A stretch of 64,000 nt of DNA from Liolophura sinensis (GCF_032854445.1 NC_088306.1:14379386-14443385); one strand, 5' to 3'. Positions 1 to 12,105 are shown, counted from the stretch's first letter. The notes: generated from the sequence alone by a model not told the origin. Made by a program: numbers and translations.

Positions 1-967
1 AAAGAAACATGATGTAATATTTAAAGATGGGGTTCGTAACAAGGTGCATGTAGAGATGCTAATTTAAGAGGTAGAGATGTTAATTTAAGAGGCAGAGGTG
101 CTAATTTTATTGATGAAACTAGCCTGGATTTTCTGGTATCGGTTGACTGCTTCCACCGTGATTGGGATACTTACTGTATACTAATATTATGTGCATTGTT
201 GTTTTTTAATTAAGGCTCGGGGACACGGTTCATTTCCACCCTTGGCCTGAGGTTAGCTGTAATCATGTGGTCTTCCTTTAGTTTTGTTAGTGATCATTTG
301 CCGTCTCAACACACGTTGATTGCGCTCTGCAGATGAATATTTACGTCAAAACATTCTTAAACTTATTCCCAACGGCCTGTGGTATTCTCCTCCTGCCTCC
401 AGCAATAAAACTTACCGCCGCCATGAAAGTGAACATCATTGAAAATTGTTGATTCCTTCTGTTTTATGAATCCGTCTTTACATGCATTTCGTACTTCGTA
501 TACTTTCTAAATCATTTTGTAGTTGTTTTTTTTTTCTTTTTTGAGGCGTTGTTTTGGAAATTGGCTTTGCGATCATTGTTGATCTGGGACAAAATGGTCC
601 TTGCTGATCTTTTGGTTGTCCGCAAGTAAACCAATGTCTGGTTTGACGCCTAAATTAGCATTGTCCACTCGTTCTTGATCTGGCTTGTTTGTCCATGGCT
701 TTTCTACTCTAGGCAATTTTACTAGAGTTGTTTCTTACCCACCTATTCGGTATTTCCTTTGGTTTAAAGCAACACAGTGCAGAAATTCAAGAATATATCT
801 GTGGATTCATAAAACGATTCTGTAAATAAGTTGTCTAGTTTCAAAGTGAGAGCCAAAACAGCAGCGGAGAAAGTTTTCAGACTTTTGCTGAAATATTCGT
901 AGTTTCAAATCCACTCTGTGTACAATAGAGGGAAGTTACATGGTCATAAGTAGAAAATGAATAATAC
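1..967. other. intergenic, no gene seen
   Basis: No open frame with protein-like content or convincing splice structure is visible. The only recognisable part is a Rep-1 copy at about 420-665. Confidence 0.5.
420..665 (+). repeat. dispersed repeat Rep-1 copy
   Basis: The segment runs from a CATTGAAAA block through TTTCGTACTTCGTATACTTTC, a GCGTTGTTTTGGAAATTGGC block and a final GTTGACGCC-like block. The same order of blocks recurs near 10.2, 21.6, 24.3, 31.2 and 48.5-48.9 kb on the plus strand and near 46.7 and 50.5 kb inverted. The class of element is unknown. Confidence 0.6.
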
Positions 968-1232
968 TATTTATTTATTTATTTGATTGGTGTTTTACGC
1001 CGTACTCAAGAATATTTCACTTATACGACGACGGCCAGCATTATGGTGGGTGGAAACCGGGCACAGCCCACGGGAAACCCACGACCATCCGCAGGTTTCT
1101 GACAGCCTTTCCCACTTACGGCCGGAGAGGAAGCCAGCAAGCTGGACTTGAACTCACAGCGACCGCATTGGTGAGAGGCCCCAGGGTCACTGCGCTGCGC
1201 TAGCGCGCTAACCGACTGAGCCACACATGCCC
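968..1232 (-). mobile_element. tRNA-derived SINE-1, near full length
   Basis: Read on the minus strand it has a tRNA-like head (GTGGCTCAGTCGG A-box region, GAGTTCAAGTCC B-box region), a conserved centre, and the tail GAATATTCTTGAGTACGGCGTAAAACACC followed by AAATA repeats. The plus strand therefore starts with a TTTAT run. Confidence 0.9.
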
Positions 1233-1910
1233 CCTGAGTGATATTAGTAACAATATGTAAGACATAAGCTTCTAGTGTACCTATGTGGTTCTTAAAATAA
1301 ACCCAAAACTCCTAAAATTAAATCATCACGCTTTACCGCTGTTGTAGATTATGTAGAGGTAGAATAATAGAAAAAGCTGACTCTGTATTACCAAGTATGG
1401 CCCACATTGAGCAGTTCACCGATAAGGTAGGTCGAACACGGGAGATAACCTCATCAGTTTTGTGACAAAAGTAAAACTTGTCAGGTTATCTCCCCTGTAA
1501 CAATGTGTTAACCCCAACTTATATATAACGTAAACTGTAAAGTAGCATCACAAGTTAATAATCATATATAACCAATTTTCAAAAGGCTCTAAAACACCAC
1601 CTCTGAAATGAATATGTAAGAAATAAAACAAACACAGAAAAGCTGGTACATGAAAGACATAAGACCGAAACAGTGAATAATTTTCAGTGAGGCAAGGAAT
1701 ACAATTGTTATTCAAGATATGACGTCTTGTTCAAATTTCAAACTCGTAATCAGTGGATAATTTCCAGGTCGAATAAAACTTTATCTGGGTCAAACTGTGA
1801 TTATCAAAAATACAGATGTAACAACCATGGATACTTACACAATCGCCAAAACATTTCAAACCTATGGTGAAAATCTTACATGTAATGACGTCTTGCATAC
1901 CGTAGGTTTG
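1233..1910. other. intergenic, no gene seen
   Basis: AT-rich sequence. At about 1440-1495 GGAGATAACCT and AGGTTATCTCC form an inverted pair around a short spacer; nothing else is supported. Confidence 0.4.
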
Positions 1911-2212
1911 AGTGAGTGAGTGAGGGCTTGGGGTTTAACGTCGTACTGAACCATTTGTCAGTCATACAACGACGAAGGAATCCTTAGAGCGCATGTAATG
2001 TGCTTCCTTGTTGCAGGACGGATTTCCGCCGCTTTTTTACCTAGTGCTGCTTCACTTCGACAACTTACCAAAGCCACGCACGTGCCATTATACTGACACG
2101 GGTCAACCAGTCGTTGCACTATCTCCTTCATGCTTAACGCCACCCAGGATTGACCCTGGATCTACCGCTCCAGAAGCGGAAGCTATACCAACTGTGCTAT
2201 CCGGATGGTCCA
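1911..2212 (-). mobile_element. SINE-like repeat, second family (SINE-2)
   Basis: It starts with GAGTGAGTGAGTGAGGGCTTGGGGTTTAACGTCGTACT on the plus strand in several pieces and ends with a region whose minus strand contains GGATCCAGGGTCAATCC-like tRNA B-box sequence. A second copy lies at 59618-59940 and matches along the whole length, apart from an insertion in the later copy. Family assignment is by pattern only. Confidence 0.65.
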
Positions 2213-2629
2213 TATGTTTTAGGGGACAATCCCACGTGCACGGACTAAAAATGCTATATAAACCTTTCATAATGTTATGATTAAGCCTTATTCAATTCTT
2301 TGCAACAACAGACGTCGTGTCTGTTCACTTCAGTCAGATAGAGAACCCCTCCTCAGCCATTATGCGTAAAATTTCATTACATACGCCTTAAATCACATAA
2401 CGAATAGTGCACTACATGCATGTCAATCGAGCTTTAAACGGTAACTCGAAATAAAAGACTCTTACAAAGCTTGATCCATACACAAAGCGATATTCAATGA
2501 GAATAGCTGTTGGAACGAACAGCTCAATGTCTAATTGACAATCTGTCGATATCTGTTGTAAATAATATTGGGCAACGGATATGTCGTTAGCTAATCTTTG
2601 ATATATTCTGATGTCGATTCAAATCTCTG

Positions 2630-2704
2630 GTATTTATAGCAGCTGCAACCTGACGGGCCCACTTTTTCCCCAAAGGCGTTCATCATCTTTCTTTCTTGTC
2701 TCAG
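2630..2704 (+). promoter_or_regulatory. candidate promoter and non-coding first exon of gene A
   Basis: A TATA-like TATTTATAGC at about 2632 is followed some 65 bases later by the splice donor CAG|GTAAGT (exon end 2704). The next acceptor in a sensible place is TTTACAG at 4435, ten bases before the gene A start codon. The arrangement matches the leader exon plus intron seen for genes C, D and E, but nothing proves the two ends are joined. Confidence 0.4.
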
Positions 2705-2734
2705 GTAAGTCTCTGAACTTCAGTCTAGGGGCCG

Positions 2735-3540
2735 TATCTTCATCGTGTTTATTTAGATGGCCACGTTGTATATATGAACAGAGCAACTGAGATACATATT
2801 TTATTATAAAAATTTATAGAATAGAATATTCCTTACGTCTTTCCAGCGTCATTGAAAACTGTTTCTCTTGGCGTATTTTATATATCAGGGGTAGTGTGTG
2901 AGGCACAACACGTACAGTGCCAGCGCAGCGAAAAGTTATCAAGTGTACTAGAGAGTCCACACAGCTACTGCTTTGGTGGGGTCACTCCTTTGTATAACGT
3001 CTTATTCAAAGCATTTATAGCCATTAATGGAGTCCAAAATAAATTTGTTTGTTTCTTGACATTATGTAGTAGTCTTCCCACTGCTACAGTGGTCACGCCA
3101 AGCTATTTATCAGTAGCTAGGCAATACATGTACCCTTTCTGACCATTAGATACAGCTCTATGCAGATACACGCTTTATAGCTATTAGGCACATAAGGCAG
3201 TATTCAAAACAGTTTGTACTATTTATATAATATAGAGTAGAAATAATTGCATGGTATTACAGAGTAGGCACAAATTTCTTTTGTCTCACAGGCGTCAGGT
3301 CGTGCTGCTATGAAGCAATTGATAAAACTGTAATTCATTGTCACTTCGTTCTGTTTCGAAGTAGGATGAAACTGTTTCTACCTTAGAGAGTCATGTTATT
3401 CTACTCGCTTGTAAGCCAAACAAATCTTCTCCTTTAGATATGCATAGCTGGGCTTAACCCCACTGCCGCATTGGTGTACCGCCAAGCTATTTCATAGCCT
3501 CAGGGCTACCACGCTACCATACTGTCAACTATCAGTTAAG
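2735..3540 (+). other. putative 5' leader intron of gene A, first part
   Basis: About 2735-2875 contains the opening blocks of Rep-1 (a GAACAGAGCAACTGAGATACAT block and a CATTGAAAACTG block shared with 10.1 and 31.1 kb). The rest, to 3540, shows no gene or recognised element. Confidence 0.4.
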
Positions 3541-3544
3541 TGTG

Positions 3545-4060
3545 TTCAGTATGTTTTGCCGAAGTGCGACACCCGTTATATAAACTGCAATCGACTTTAA
3601 TCTAAACCCTGTTTCGGACGTTGCCATATTTGACATTATTCGCACCTTTTTGGTGTAATATAACCTTCTTAAATGAATAATGTTTTATATCTTGTAGTAC
3701 ATGATCTCACAGCAGGATGGTTCTGGGGTTGTACGTGAAGAAATTTCTTTATAAAAACAATGTAGTTTGTTGTCCGAGGCAGTGGTGTAAGCTGTGTTAC
3801 TGCTTGGAGTTTGTTCTAACCGCATATTGGTGCAGCCATTGTAAACCAAATTACTCTGCACTCCCATTGTGCAACGTGCCAAGTGCTGAAAAAGTATCCT
3901 AACAGTATTTGTCTTGTATAAATATAAACGTACAGCAGATCAAAGAGCAAAGCTTGTATTGTTACGTGCCACTGATTATAGACAAGTTTGCTATGACTGA
4001 TTTTACAGATAGCTGAATATAGGCGACTGGCTAAAAGAAATAGGCTATAAATTGCTACTA
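3545..4060 (+). repeat. dispersed repeat Rep-3 copy
   Basis: It begins with a GCGACACCCGTTATATAAACTG block and ends with AATATAGGCGACTGGCTAAAAG. In between are blocks such as GTAGTACATGATCTCACAGCAG and TGGTGCAGCCATTGTAAACC. The same order of blocks recurs at 8385-8945 and, split by a SINE, at 55365-56075. No coding capacity is seen. Confidence 0.7.
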
Positions 4061-4067
4061 TTCAAGT

Positions 4068-4182
4068 ATTTATTTATTTTCATTTGATTGGTGTTGTACG
4101 TGTTTAGTTAGAGTTTACGCCGTACTCGCACGAATATTTCACTTATACACCACCGGCCAGATTTATGGCGGGAGGAAACTGT
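4068..4182 (-). mobile_element. SINE-1 3' fragment
   Basis: Tail and adjacent centre of SINE-1, with about 20 extra bases inside the tail (TGTACGTGTTTAGTTAGAG region). Confidence 0.75.
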
Positions 4183-4231
4183 TTAAGCATTTAAAAGAAA
4201 AATCCTCATGAAATCTTAAGTTAAAGTGACA

Positions 4232-4330
4232 AGAGGGGGTACTTACCGTTTCCGTGTGCTATTTGCCATTGATCACATTGTTGTTGCTGCTCTGGTTTAC
4301 TCTGTAGGCTGTAAATCTTTTATTATATTA
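4232..4330 (-). repeat. Rep-2 fragment
   Basis: Reverse complement of the Rep-2 blocks CAGAGCAGCGAC and TGATAGCTGGCAAATGG that recur near 24.5, 31.4, 39.0, 56.4 and 59.3 kb. Confidence 0.55.
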
Positions 4331-4445
4331 TTGTTTTTCACCGCGGGTTGCATTTATGAAATACGTGTGCGTTGCAGCTTGTGACGGTACATCGATGATT
4401 TTTTTCCTGTTTTCTTGTTTTGCTTGAATTTACAGAAAGAGAAAA

Positions 4446-6793
4446 ATGAAGGCTCCGTTGTTTATTGGCATTTTTGTGTGCCTTGTCAGTCTCACTTCAT
4501 CCACATGTATGGCCGGTATGTTACTGCATTTGTAAATTACTTTTACATTTACTTTAAATTATAAACCGTAAGTGGAAAGGCCTGTCAGCAGCTTTCAAAT
4601 GGTCACGCGTTCCTCCAGGCTATGCCCGGTTTCCCCCCACCATAATGCTGGCGGCCGTCGTATAAGTGAAATATTCTTGAGTACAGCCTAAAACACCAGT
4701 CAAATAATAAAGAAAAATCAAATAAATTTAAATGCCCGTATTTAATTTAGGGGCAAAGCATCGATTATATATCAACAGTACAGTTTATTTGGTAGAGGTC
4801 GGTCAGCATACAGATGATATCATATGTTAACTAAACAGTGCACACCTCCTCCACAACTAGAGGTAAAAATTCCCACACTACAAACAAAGGAACGATATCA
4901 TAGATTTCCATTATATATGTGAAGTCCATACAATGATTTAAATATTCCGCGATTAGGATCCTCGCCACAATTAGACGAAACGGAAATGAAATTCAATTCA
5001 GTTTTACCAATATCCCTGCAACTCGTTTCTCGTAAAGTTTGAAAAGATGGGCGGACTCACGGGCAGGCGGACAGACGGTGACAAAAGCATAACCGACTTT
5101 AGGAAGGCATATTGTGATGGCGACATTATATTGGCTACTCTCGGTTTGATATCACATGTCTAGTTAATTATGCACACAACATGAAGACATCCCCAGCCTT
5201 TCTTGTGTTTTTGTCCGTTCTGAGCTTTAAAATTTTCCAGAAGAACGTTGGATGTCAATTAAAACCACCACCACAAGGGTTTGTCTCGGAAATTTTTCGT
5301 CGTCTCTAAATGACGAGGAATCTTTTGTCCACGACCAGTCACCAGATATGACAAACACAACTGGTGGTCAGTATTGAATCTTTCAGGAAACTATTTGTTT
5401 ATCCGTCTGTTTCCTAGCTACTATACGGAAACAGTTATGCAGGGATTTGTGTGCCGTTTGTGTGGCGGAAACTTACGCTCTTGGCATGTAGACTAATTTT
5501 CGATTACTGACTGCTGTTTGGGGTGGGTTTTGAGGCATTTCTGAGCATTCATCTGATTTGTTTTGAGCTTTGCACAGTATAGAGAAATATGTGGGCATAG
5601 TCCCAAATCATGCCAACAAAAGTTTATTCAGTTTGTGATCCTCGATAACCTGCTCTTGCAATCGTGCAAACATTATGAACGATATGTTCGCGCTGCAATT
5701 CATAGTATCAGCTTTCATCTCTTAATCTCTCACCAGGTCCAGAGTCCTCGTGCATGGAGGGGTGGAACGTCGTTTGTAGCCGACCATTGGCCGACTTTAC
5801 CGTCAAGAAAGCCAAAAGATTCTGTAAGAAAATGCGGAACGGGCAGGTAGTCAAAGGACAGTGTGTAATAGGTAAATTCAGGTCATAAGTGGTTAAAAAT
5901 GAATTTACATAAGATTCATTTGCGGAGTTCAAAGACATTTGAACCCAATTTACCCTAACATACGGACCCCATAATTCTGATTATGTTTTCTAATTTTTTC
6001 CATGGTCAGAGAGAATATGAGACAATATTGTTCAATTCAATAATCTATATATTAAAAATATATAAACAGAAAAACTGGTGTAGCGTACCTTCATTTGTTT
6101 TTGATTAGTTTTGTTGCATTCGGCTACATAATTTGTTGTCACAGCAGTTCCAGCAGCCACAAGCCATAATGTGGTCGTAAGCTCGAATCCAGCTCTCGCT
6201 GGTTCAGCTGTTTTCGGATCAAGAAGTTTGTGAGGTACCTGGCGAATTATGGTGATTGACTCCAGGCAATTCGATATGCTCTGATGATAATCATACTATT
6301 GTCATATAAGAGGAAAGAATCTGTATTACGCTGTAAAGCCTCGATGATATAGGTAAATTTCTTAGCATCTTTTCAAACCTATCCGAGGGATATTTGTACC
6401 CGTTACGGACTAACCTGCCATACATTACAATAACCTAAGCGGATGGGGAGATTTATATAGTACATTAACATATACACGGACCAATTTCGATAAATGTTAC
6501 CATTAAATTGCGCGTTACCAAACACATTTAGTGTCGTAATTCAAATCTTCTTAACTATATTTGAGATTTCTTGTCAGGGCGTAATTCACAGTTTCCTCTA
6601 TCACATATGTTTTCCTTTATGTCTTCTGCTACACCTATACCTCCAGTCCTGATTAATGTTATACTTCAACTTGTTTTATCTCCGACTTATTTCCTTTGCT
6701 AAAACTCTACATATTTTGAACGTTTTCCTGTTAACTTTTTCAGCGGGTGGATTGGGTGTAAACACGAACGCATGTTGTACGCTTGGGAAGTAA
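4446..6793 (+). CDS. secreted six-cysteine peptide, paralogue A
   Basis: Three coding exons: 4446-4515, 5737-5871 and 6744-6793, giving 84 residues. The donors are GTATGT and GTAAAT, and both acceptors are pyrimidine-rich before CAG. Both introns are phase 1. Residues 1-23 form a hydrophobic signal peptide ending near a TCMA sequence. The mature part has six cysteines spaced C-x7-C-x15-C-x12-C-x12-CC and ends TLGK. It opens with the family motif CMEGW and carries a basic stretch (KKAKRF, KKMR); by count the mature peptide has about ten Lys/Arg against three acidic residues, the most basic of the five. A likely extracellular cationic peptide such as a host-defence effector is inferred from this, not shown. 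The start ATG follows an AG acceptor by ten bases, as in the paralogues. Intron 1 contains a SINE-1 fragment. Confidence 0.85.
4576..4733 (+). mobile_element. SINE-1, 5'-truncated, in intron 1 of gene A
   Basis: Starts inside the conserved centre (AAAGGCCTGTCAGCAGC) and runs through GTATAAGTGAAATATTCTTG to an AT-rich tail. The tRNA head is absent. Confidence 0.85.
4740..5730 (+). other. rest of intron 1 of gene A
   Basis: No element or gene is recognised here; the polypyrimidine tract CTTTCATCTCTTAATCTCTCACCAG at its end is the exon 2 acceptor. Confidence 0.5.
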
Positions 6794-6938
6794 ACAAAAG
6801 AGCAGCATAACGAAGAGAGGACGGAAAGATTTGAACTCAAGACTATTTTGATGCGAATACAAAAACATCAGTGATGATGATTTGAGCGTTCCTTTCACGT
6901 ACGGTGTCGTTTTCCCATATTATATTACATGAGGGTTA

Positions 6939-6944
6939 AATAAA
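6939..6944 (+). terminator. candidate polyadenylation signal of gene A
   Basis: AATAAA 146 bases after the stop codon, in GGGTTAAATAAATAC. Confidence 0.5.
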
Positions 6945-7339
6945 TACATCAGGAGATGACGAAGGACTCTGCGTTGTTATTATCAGAATATGGATATAAC
7001 TGCAGCCCTCTGAGGAGATTATTTGTTTGGCTGAGAAAGTTCGGACAGTTTTATCCAATGATACAGCACTCAGGTCTTATCAATGGGAGAAGTAAGAAGT
7101 AGTAAGCAAGTCGACAATGATTTGGCAAATCTTCTGACTTAAAGCCACTGCCGATACAGTAACAGGTGTAGAATCGGGTGTTTCGAGAGCATAGCTTTTG
7201 TCCAGTGACGGCTCCCATCTTTTGGAAAGTATTTGATGGAATCGATGGGATTTTGCCGGCGTTACGCACGTGTAACCGTTCATGAGAGTTTGGTACGAAC
7301 ATCCGTGTTTCTTTCATCCTGTCGACTACATTCTACTGT

Positions 7340-7640
7340 CTGCAAAATCAGTCATATTCGCTACAAATTTTGCCTTAAATCAGTGACACATAACAATATA
7401 TGTTGGAAGTCGATATTCCTGCACAGAAAATGTAGTTTAAGCACTTTTCTAATTCATAATGCTAAAGTATTGAAGCTGCATTTCCCTTGCAATTGTATAG
7501 ACTTACAACGTAACAATGTGTAGTGCTTGTGGTGTTACGTGTCTCTAACGAAAGACAATTTTTGTTGCGAGTATGACCGATTTTACAAACATCTGAATAT
7601 AGGCGACTGACTAAAAGAAAAAGACTATAGTGTGTACATC
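7340..7640 (+). repeat. Rep-3, diverged partial copy
   Basis: The end blocks TTCCCTTGCAATTGTATAGAC, GAGTATGACCGATTTTAC and AATATAGGCGACTGACTAAAAG follow the Rep-3 order seen at 3950-4050 and 8800-8945. Confidence 0.6.
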
Positions 7641-8009
7641 AAATCTTCACTTCAAGTTTCGAAAATGTTACATCACTCAGATCGTGCATGATATCTGGCC
7701 TGTGATAGTTGTATCTAATTCCGCTTAACACGGGGCTGAGGAAGCCAACAGGAGCCGGCACGCTAATCACGAGGCCATGGAGGCACCCAGTTGCAGTCTA
7801 AGCGCGACCTATATTTACATGTCACGTCATCTTGTTTATATTGCAAGATAAACAAACGCTGCATAAAACAATACACATTTACTTTTTCAGAGAAACTTGC
7901 CCTCTGTGCTCTTTTACATTGCGAATTTGTATATTTTCTCGCTTTCACTGCTTGTTTACATGAACAGTTAGAATAAAACCCCAGCAGAGGTAAATAGACA
8001 AGAGCAAGT
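7641..8009. other. unassigned repeat-like stretch
   Basis: Contains TCTAATTCCGCTTAACACGGG, a block also found near 31035 and, inverted, near 56930. No gene is seen. Confidence 0.4.
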
Positions 8010-8110
8010 ATTTCACCGGTTATGTGTGCCCTTTTACCAATAATCACGCTGTTGTCGCTGCTCAGCTATTTCTCCGTGTGCTGTACGTTTTAACTATATT
8101 GGATGCAATA
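8010..8110 (-). repeat. Rep-2 fragment
   Basis: Reverse complement of Rep-2: CACCGGTTATGTGTGCC and GTTGTCGCTGCTC correspond to the GGCACAcATAACCGGTG and GAGCAGCGACAAC blocks of other copies. Confidence 0.55.
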
Positions 8111-8171
8111 AGGAGACTATAAGGAGCTAGGGTCTGTTTATTCATCGTGTTAAATTAGATGGACACGTTGG

Positions 8172-8370
8172 ATTTGTTTATTTGATTGGTCTTTTGCGTT
8201 GTACTCAAGAATATGCATTTATACGACGCCGGTCAGCATCATGCTGGGAGGAAACTGGGCAGAACCCAGGGGAAATCCACGCCCACCAGGTTGCTGGTAC
8301 ACCTTCTTACGTACGGCCGTATAGAAAGCCATCATGAGCTGGACTTGAACACACAGCGAACTCACAGATT
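8172..8370 (-). mobile_element. SINE-1, truncated at the tRNA head
   Basis: Tail, centre and part of the B-box region (GCTGGACTTGAAC) are present on the plus strand; the first about 70 bases of the head are missing. Confidence 0.8.
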
Positions 8371-8384
8371 ATTGGGTATAGTTC

Positions 8385-8945
8385 AACGTTTTGACGGAAG
8401 GCGACGCCAGTTACGTAAACTGATATCGACTGTATTGTGAATCCTGTTTCTGACACTGCCATGGTGGAAATTGTTTACACGTTTTTGTGTAATATAACCT
8501 TATTAAGGGAATTCTATTTTATCTGTTGTAGTATATGATCTCACAGCAGTATCATTTTATAGATGGATGTTAAGAAATTAAAGCGATGTAGTATATTTGC
8601 TAAGACAGTAGTGTAGGGTGTGTTATAGCGTAAAGTTTGTTCTATGCGGTTGTTGGTGCAGCCAGTGTAAAATAAATTACTCTCCACGCCCATTGTCCAT
8701 TTGCTTTTGAATAATTATGACGTCATCCAAGGCAGTGAGTTTTTTTTATCGAAACTAAGCTTATGGAGTTCGAACATTATAAAATGCATTTTCTTTGCAA
8801 TAATGTGGACGCCCAATATATATCAGTGTTTAGAGCTGGGGTTGTTACATGTAACTGACTAAAAGCAACCTTGGCAGTGAGTATGACTAATTTCACAGAG
8901 AGCTGAATATACGCGACTCGCTAAAAGAAACAGGCTATAGGACGT
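8385..8945 (+). repeat. Rep-3 copy
   Basis: Complete run of Rep-3 blocks from GATATCGACTGTATTGTGAATCC to AATATACGCGACTCGCTAAAAG. It follows a SINE-1 copy and is continued by an inverted Rep-1 pair at 9040. Confidence 0.7.
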
Positions 8946-9039
8946 TACACGGTTTGAATATTGATTTCACTCATTCGCAAAGAACATACTTTGCGTCTTT
9001 TCAACACATCATGGAAAACCGTTGACCGGTTCCCTCGCA

Positions 9040-9265
9040 TGACTCCATTCTATCTTCGTACTTTATATACTTTCTTAGTTTTGATGGTCTTGGCCTTGTG
9101 ATAAATGAACAGAAACGTCCATCTTGCTTGACGGCTGGTATAGGAGTCTATGGTTCGACGCATAGATTCGTAAATACCAGCTGATCCCTAAAACGACGTT
9201 TAACACAAACCACTTAAGAATTGAGAAAGTATATGAAGTATGAAATAAGGACCGAAATCTAAGGA
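9040..9265. repeat. Rep-1 in inverted pair
   Basis: CGTACTTTATATACTTTCTTAG at the left and GAGAAAGTATATGAAGTATGA at the right are inverted copies of the same Rep-1 block, separated by about 140 bases that contain CCATCTTGCTTGACGG. Confidence 0.55.
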
Positions 9266-9349
9266 ATGCTTCTCTATTACGTTCTGCCAACTTTATTTAA
9301 TATTTACATTTATGTAATTATCCCTTGTATATTCCTTACATAATTGATG

Positions 9350-9615
9350 TTTATTTATTTATTGATCGGGGCTTTACGCCGTACTCAAGAATATTTCACT
9401 TATACGACGGCGGCCAGCATTATGGTGGGAGGAAACCGGGCAGAGTCCGGGGGAAACACACGACCATCCGCAGGTTGCTGGAAGACCTTCCCACTTACGG
9501 CCGGAGAGGAAGCCAACATGAGCTGGACTTGAACTCACAGCAACCGCATTGGTGAGAGACTCCTGGGTCATTACGCTGTGCTAACGTGCTAAACAGCTGA
9601 GCCACGGAGGTCCCC
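9350..9615 (-). mobile_element. SINE-1, near full length
   Basis: All parts are present from the TTTAT-rich tail to the tRNA head, whose complement GAGCCACGGAGG ends the copy. Confidence 0.9.
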
Positions 9616-10139
9616 TCATAACTGATGTTTAGTGTTTCTCGAAAATGCCACTTCATAGTTTCCGAGTTTATGAATGATGGGCTTGCCTGTTCCCGCGGTT
9701 CTCAGGGAACAAGAAATAGTTTCAATTCAGGCTCATAAAATGTCTTTTCTTGCAGAGCCATACGTAAAAGAGGCATGCGAATGGCTTGTACCTATCTCGC
9801 CTTGTATATTTATTTGTACAACGGTGATTATTTCGTCGTTTGAGCTCCTTCTGCGTATGAAGTGCGGGTTTCTCAACCGTAAAATTATAAAAAATAAATC
9901 ATTCTAGCACACGTCATATGTGATATGTATCATAACTGGTTAAGTGTATAAATGAAATGTTGAAGAAGTGGCTTGTACACAGATTGATTCATTTATAGCA
10001 ATATAAAGATAGTTATGTCTTTCCACTATATCCTTGGTGTTTGCACCGCACTTTTACCGTGAAATAACATGTGCCCGTGTTGCACATTTACTGGGCGAGA
10101 TAAGAAAGTTATTTACTTATTACATGCTTCCCTAGAAAC
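9616..10139. other. intergenic, no gene seen
   Basis: An open frame of 77 codons at 9674-9907 has no initiator context, splice structure or recognisable content and is treated as chance. Confidence 0.4.
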
Positions 10140-10330
10140 TTTGAGTCCTTCCAACATCATTGAAAACTGCTTTATCTTTTTATGAATTCGTCTAAATTTC
10201 GTACTTCATATACTTTATTCATTATTCAGTGTTTTGGGTTGAACGTTGTTTTGGGAGCTTGTCTTGCGATTTTTTAGCTTGAGCGTCCGTTTTGGTTGAC
10301 GGATGATATGTAAGAACGCCTAGATTAGAA
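10140..10330 (+). repeat. Rep-1 copy
   Basis: Blocks in the usual order: CATCATTGAAAACTG, TTTCGTACTTCATATACTTT, TTGAACGTTGTTTTGGGAGC and GGTTGACGGATGATATG. Confidence 0.6.
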
Positions 10331-10954
10331 TATGTTAAGTTTAAAGACTAGGTATTATCGCCATTCTGGGATCACTTCGTTGACCGTCCGGCTTGAAGTG
10401 GAGTTGCTCGAAATTAAACCGGGGTCGTGTCATACAAAAGACTTAACAAATTCTACTTGTTGCTGTGTCGCTTAGCGCTCAACACTGACAGGGTAGAGCA
10501 AGAGCTACTGGGCGGCCAGGTGTCACTATAATGCGACTGGATGGACCATCATGTCTATCTTCAGCTTGTCAGCACTTTGGCGGCATGGATTCGCCCTGCA
10601 ACAATAAGACACAGTATATATATACACACCGAGCGTCATCGCGTCACCTGCTTGTCGTCATATGAAGGAAAAATTGTTACATACGACGTAAAATCCCAAT
10701 CATACTCCAAAGAGTTGTCAACAAAAGTTCTTACACGATTGACTGGTTTTTATGAATTAGTTGCAAGGCTTAATTCCTGGTAAGGACATTAACTTTCTAG
10801 ATATTATCTATTTGGTAGCCGGATTACTTCCTGTTACTATAACGAATTTGCAAGACAAAGTGCAACATACTGTCAATTTACTTCTGAGTATAAAGGATGT
10901 TAGGAGAGCTCTTGAAAGTAGCAATATAAAATCAAGTCAGGTTATAATGAAGCG

Positions 10955-11245
10955 GTATTTAGAATTCTTCATCGCTGGTCTGCTGTTACTCTCTGTTGCA
11001 GTCTTTGATACTGTGTGCCTGACGTATAAACCAGGATTCTCATGTCTCATGGGGGATTACTAGTCCCCGTGGCATTGTCCCTGTGTATTGTTCTCTTTGT
11101 TACAATATATTAAATGTGATGACTCTACAAGATTTGAATCATTTTGTACCAGTGATGTCTAGTAAATTTTTTATTAACATCGCCGCATTTTTCTCTAATT
11201 CTGCATCACTGCATTTTTTTCCTAATTCTGTCTAAGCCAAGGTGC
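10955..11245 (-). repeat. Rep-2 copy, inverted
   Basis: Shares long blocks with 40545-40815 (ATAAACCAGGATTCT, AATGTGATG, CCAGTGA(C/T)GTCTA) and ends with CCTAATTCTGTCTAAGCCAAGG, the complement of the Rep-2 end. The 100-codon open frame at 10761-11063 falls in this repeat and is not called. Confidence 0.6.
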
Positions 11246-11295
11246 GATGGGGTGTCTAAGTTGATACTATTAACACATTCACATGAAGTCAGAGG

Positions 11296-11395
11296 TATTT
11301 ATTTGTTTATTTATTTATTTGATTAGTGTTTTACGCCGTACTCAAGAATATTTCACTTATACGACGGCGGCCAGCATTATGTTGGGAGGAAAGTC
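11296..11395 (-). mobile_element. SINE-1 3' fragment
   Basis: Tail plus about 60 bases of the centre, ending at GTTGGGAGGAAAG. Confidence 0.8.
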
Positions 11396-12100
11396 AGAAG
11401 TATTTACAGCTGACAAGAGGCTACGTGTGACTATTTGTCCCAGTGTCGCCGCTGCTATACTTCAAAAGAGGCAATGTCTCGTAAAGGACATTATGATAAG
11501 TTGGCACATCCTAGGTGGCGACATGGCGGTTTAGTGATACAAACTGCATGCCAAGAACAAAGAACACAACTAATTATATGGCGTTATTTCAGGAAACACG
11601 GTCAATAGGCGTGATTTTTTGACGTCTAGATCATACTGCAATAGCAACTGGCTTCGCTGCATATGTTTTTTACCAAGTTCTCCTTGTACCATGGTGCTAA
11701 GGGTGTAAATTAAGCATATACATGAACAATTAGAGTTATATCCCTAAAAGGGGTGGTTTGACAGGCCGTATTTCACACGTCACGTATCACAATTCTTCCT
11801 TCTCAGCTTTGGTTTTACTCTCCAAGCTTCGGTATATTTATGTCCATCAAAAGGGTAATTTACATTCCCAAAACTAAAATCAGATATTCTTTGGCAAAGG
11901 CGTAAGGGTATGCTATGCTGCCGGTTTTTTTTTAAGATGGAATTAAAAAACATACTATGTAGAGTATTACCGAATTTCTGTCAACCACACAATTTATATA
12001 TTCAGAAGTGCAGCGCAAAACACCAATCCAAAAAATTACATCAATACATAAATATATTCAAGGCTTACTGAACATGTGAGCTGCGGCCATTAAAACTTCG
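11396..12100. other. intergenic, no gene seen
   Basis: A weak SINE-1 tail remnant (GCAAAACACCAATCC) lies near 12010. Nothing else is supported. Confidence 0.4.
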
Positions 12101-12105
12101 TAAAA

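Noticed and set aside
10761..11063. 100-codon plus-strand frame
   Set aside because: Most of its second half lies in an inverted Rep-2 copy shared with 40.5-40.8 kb, where it is not open.
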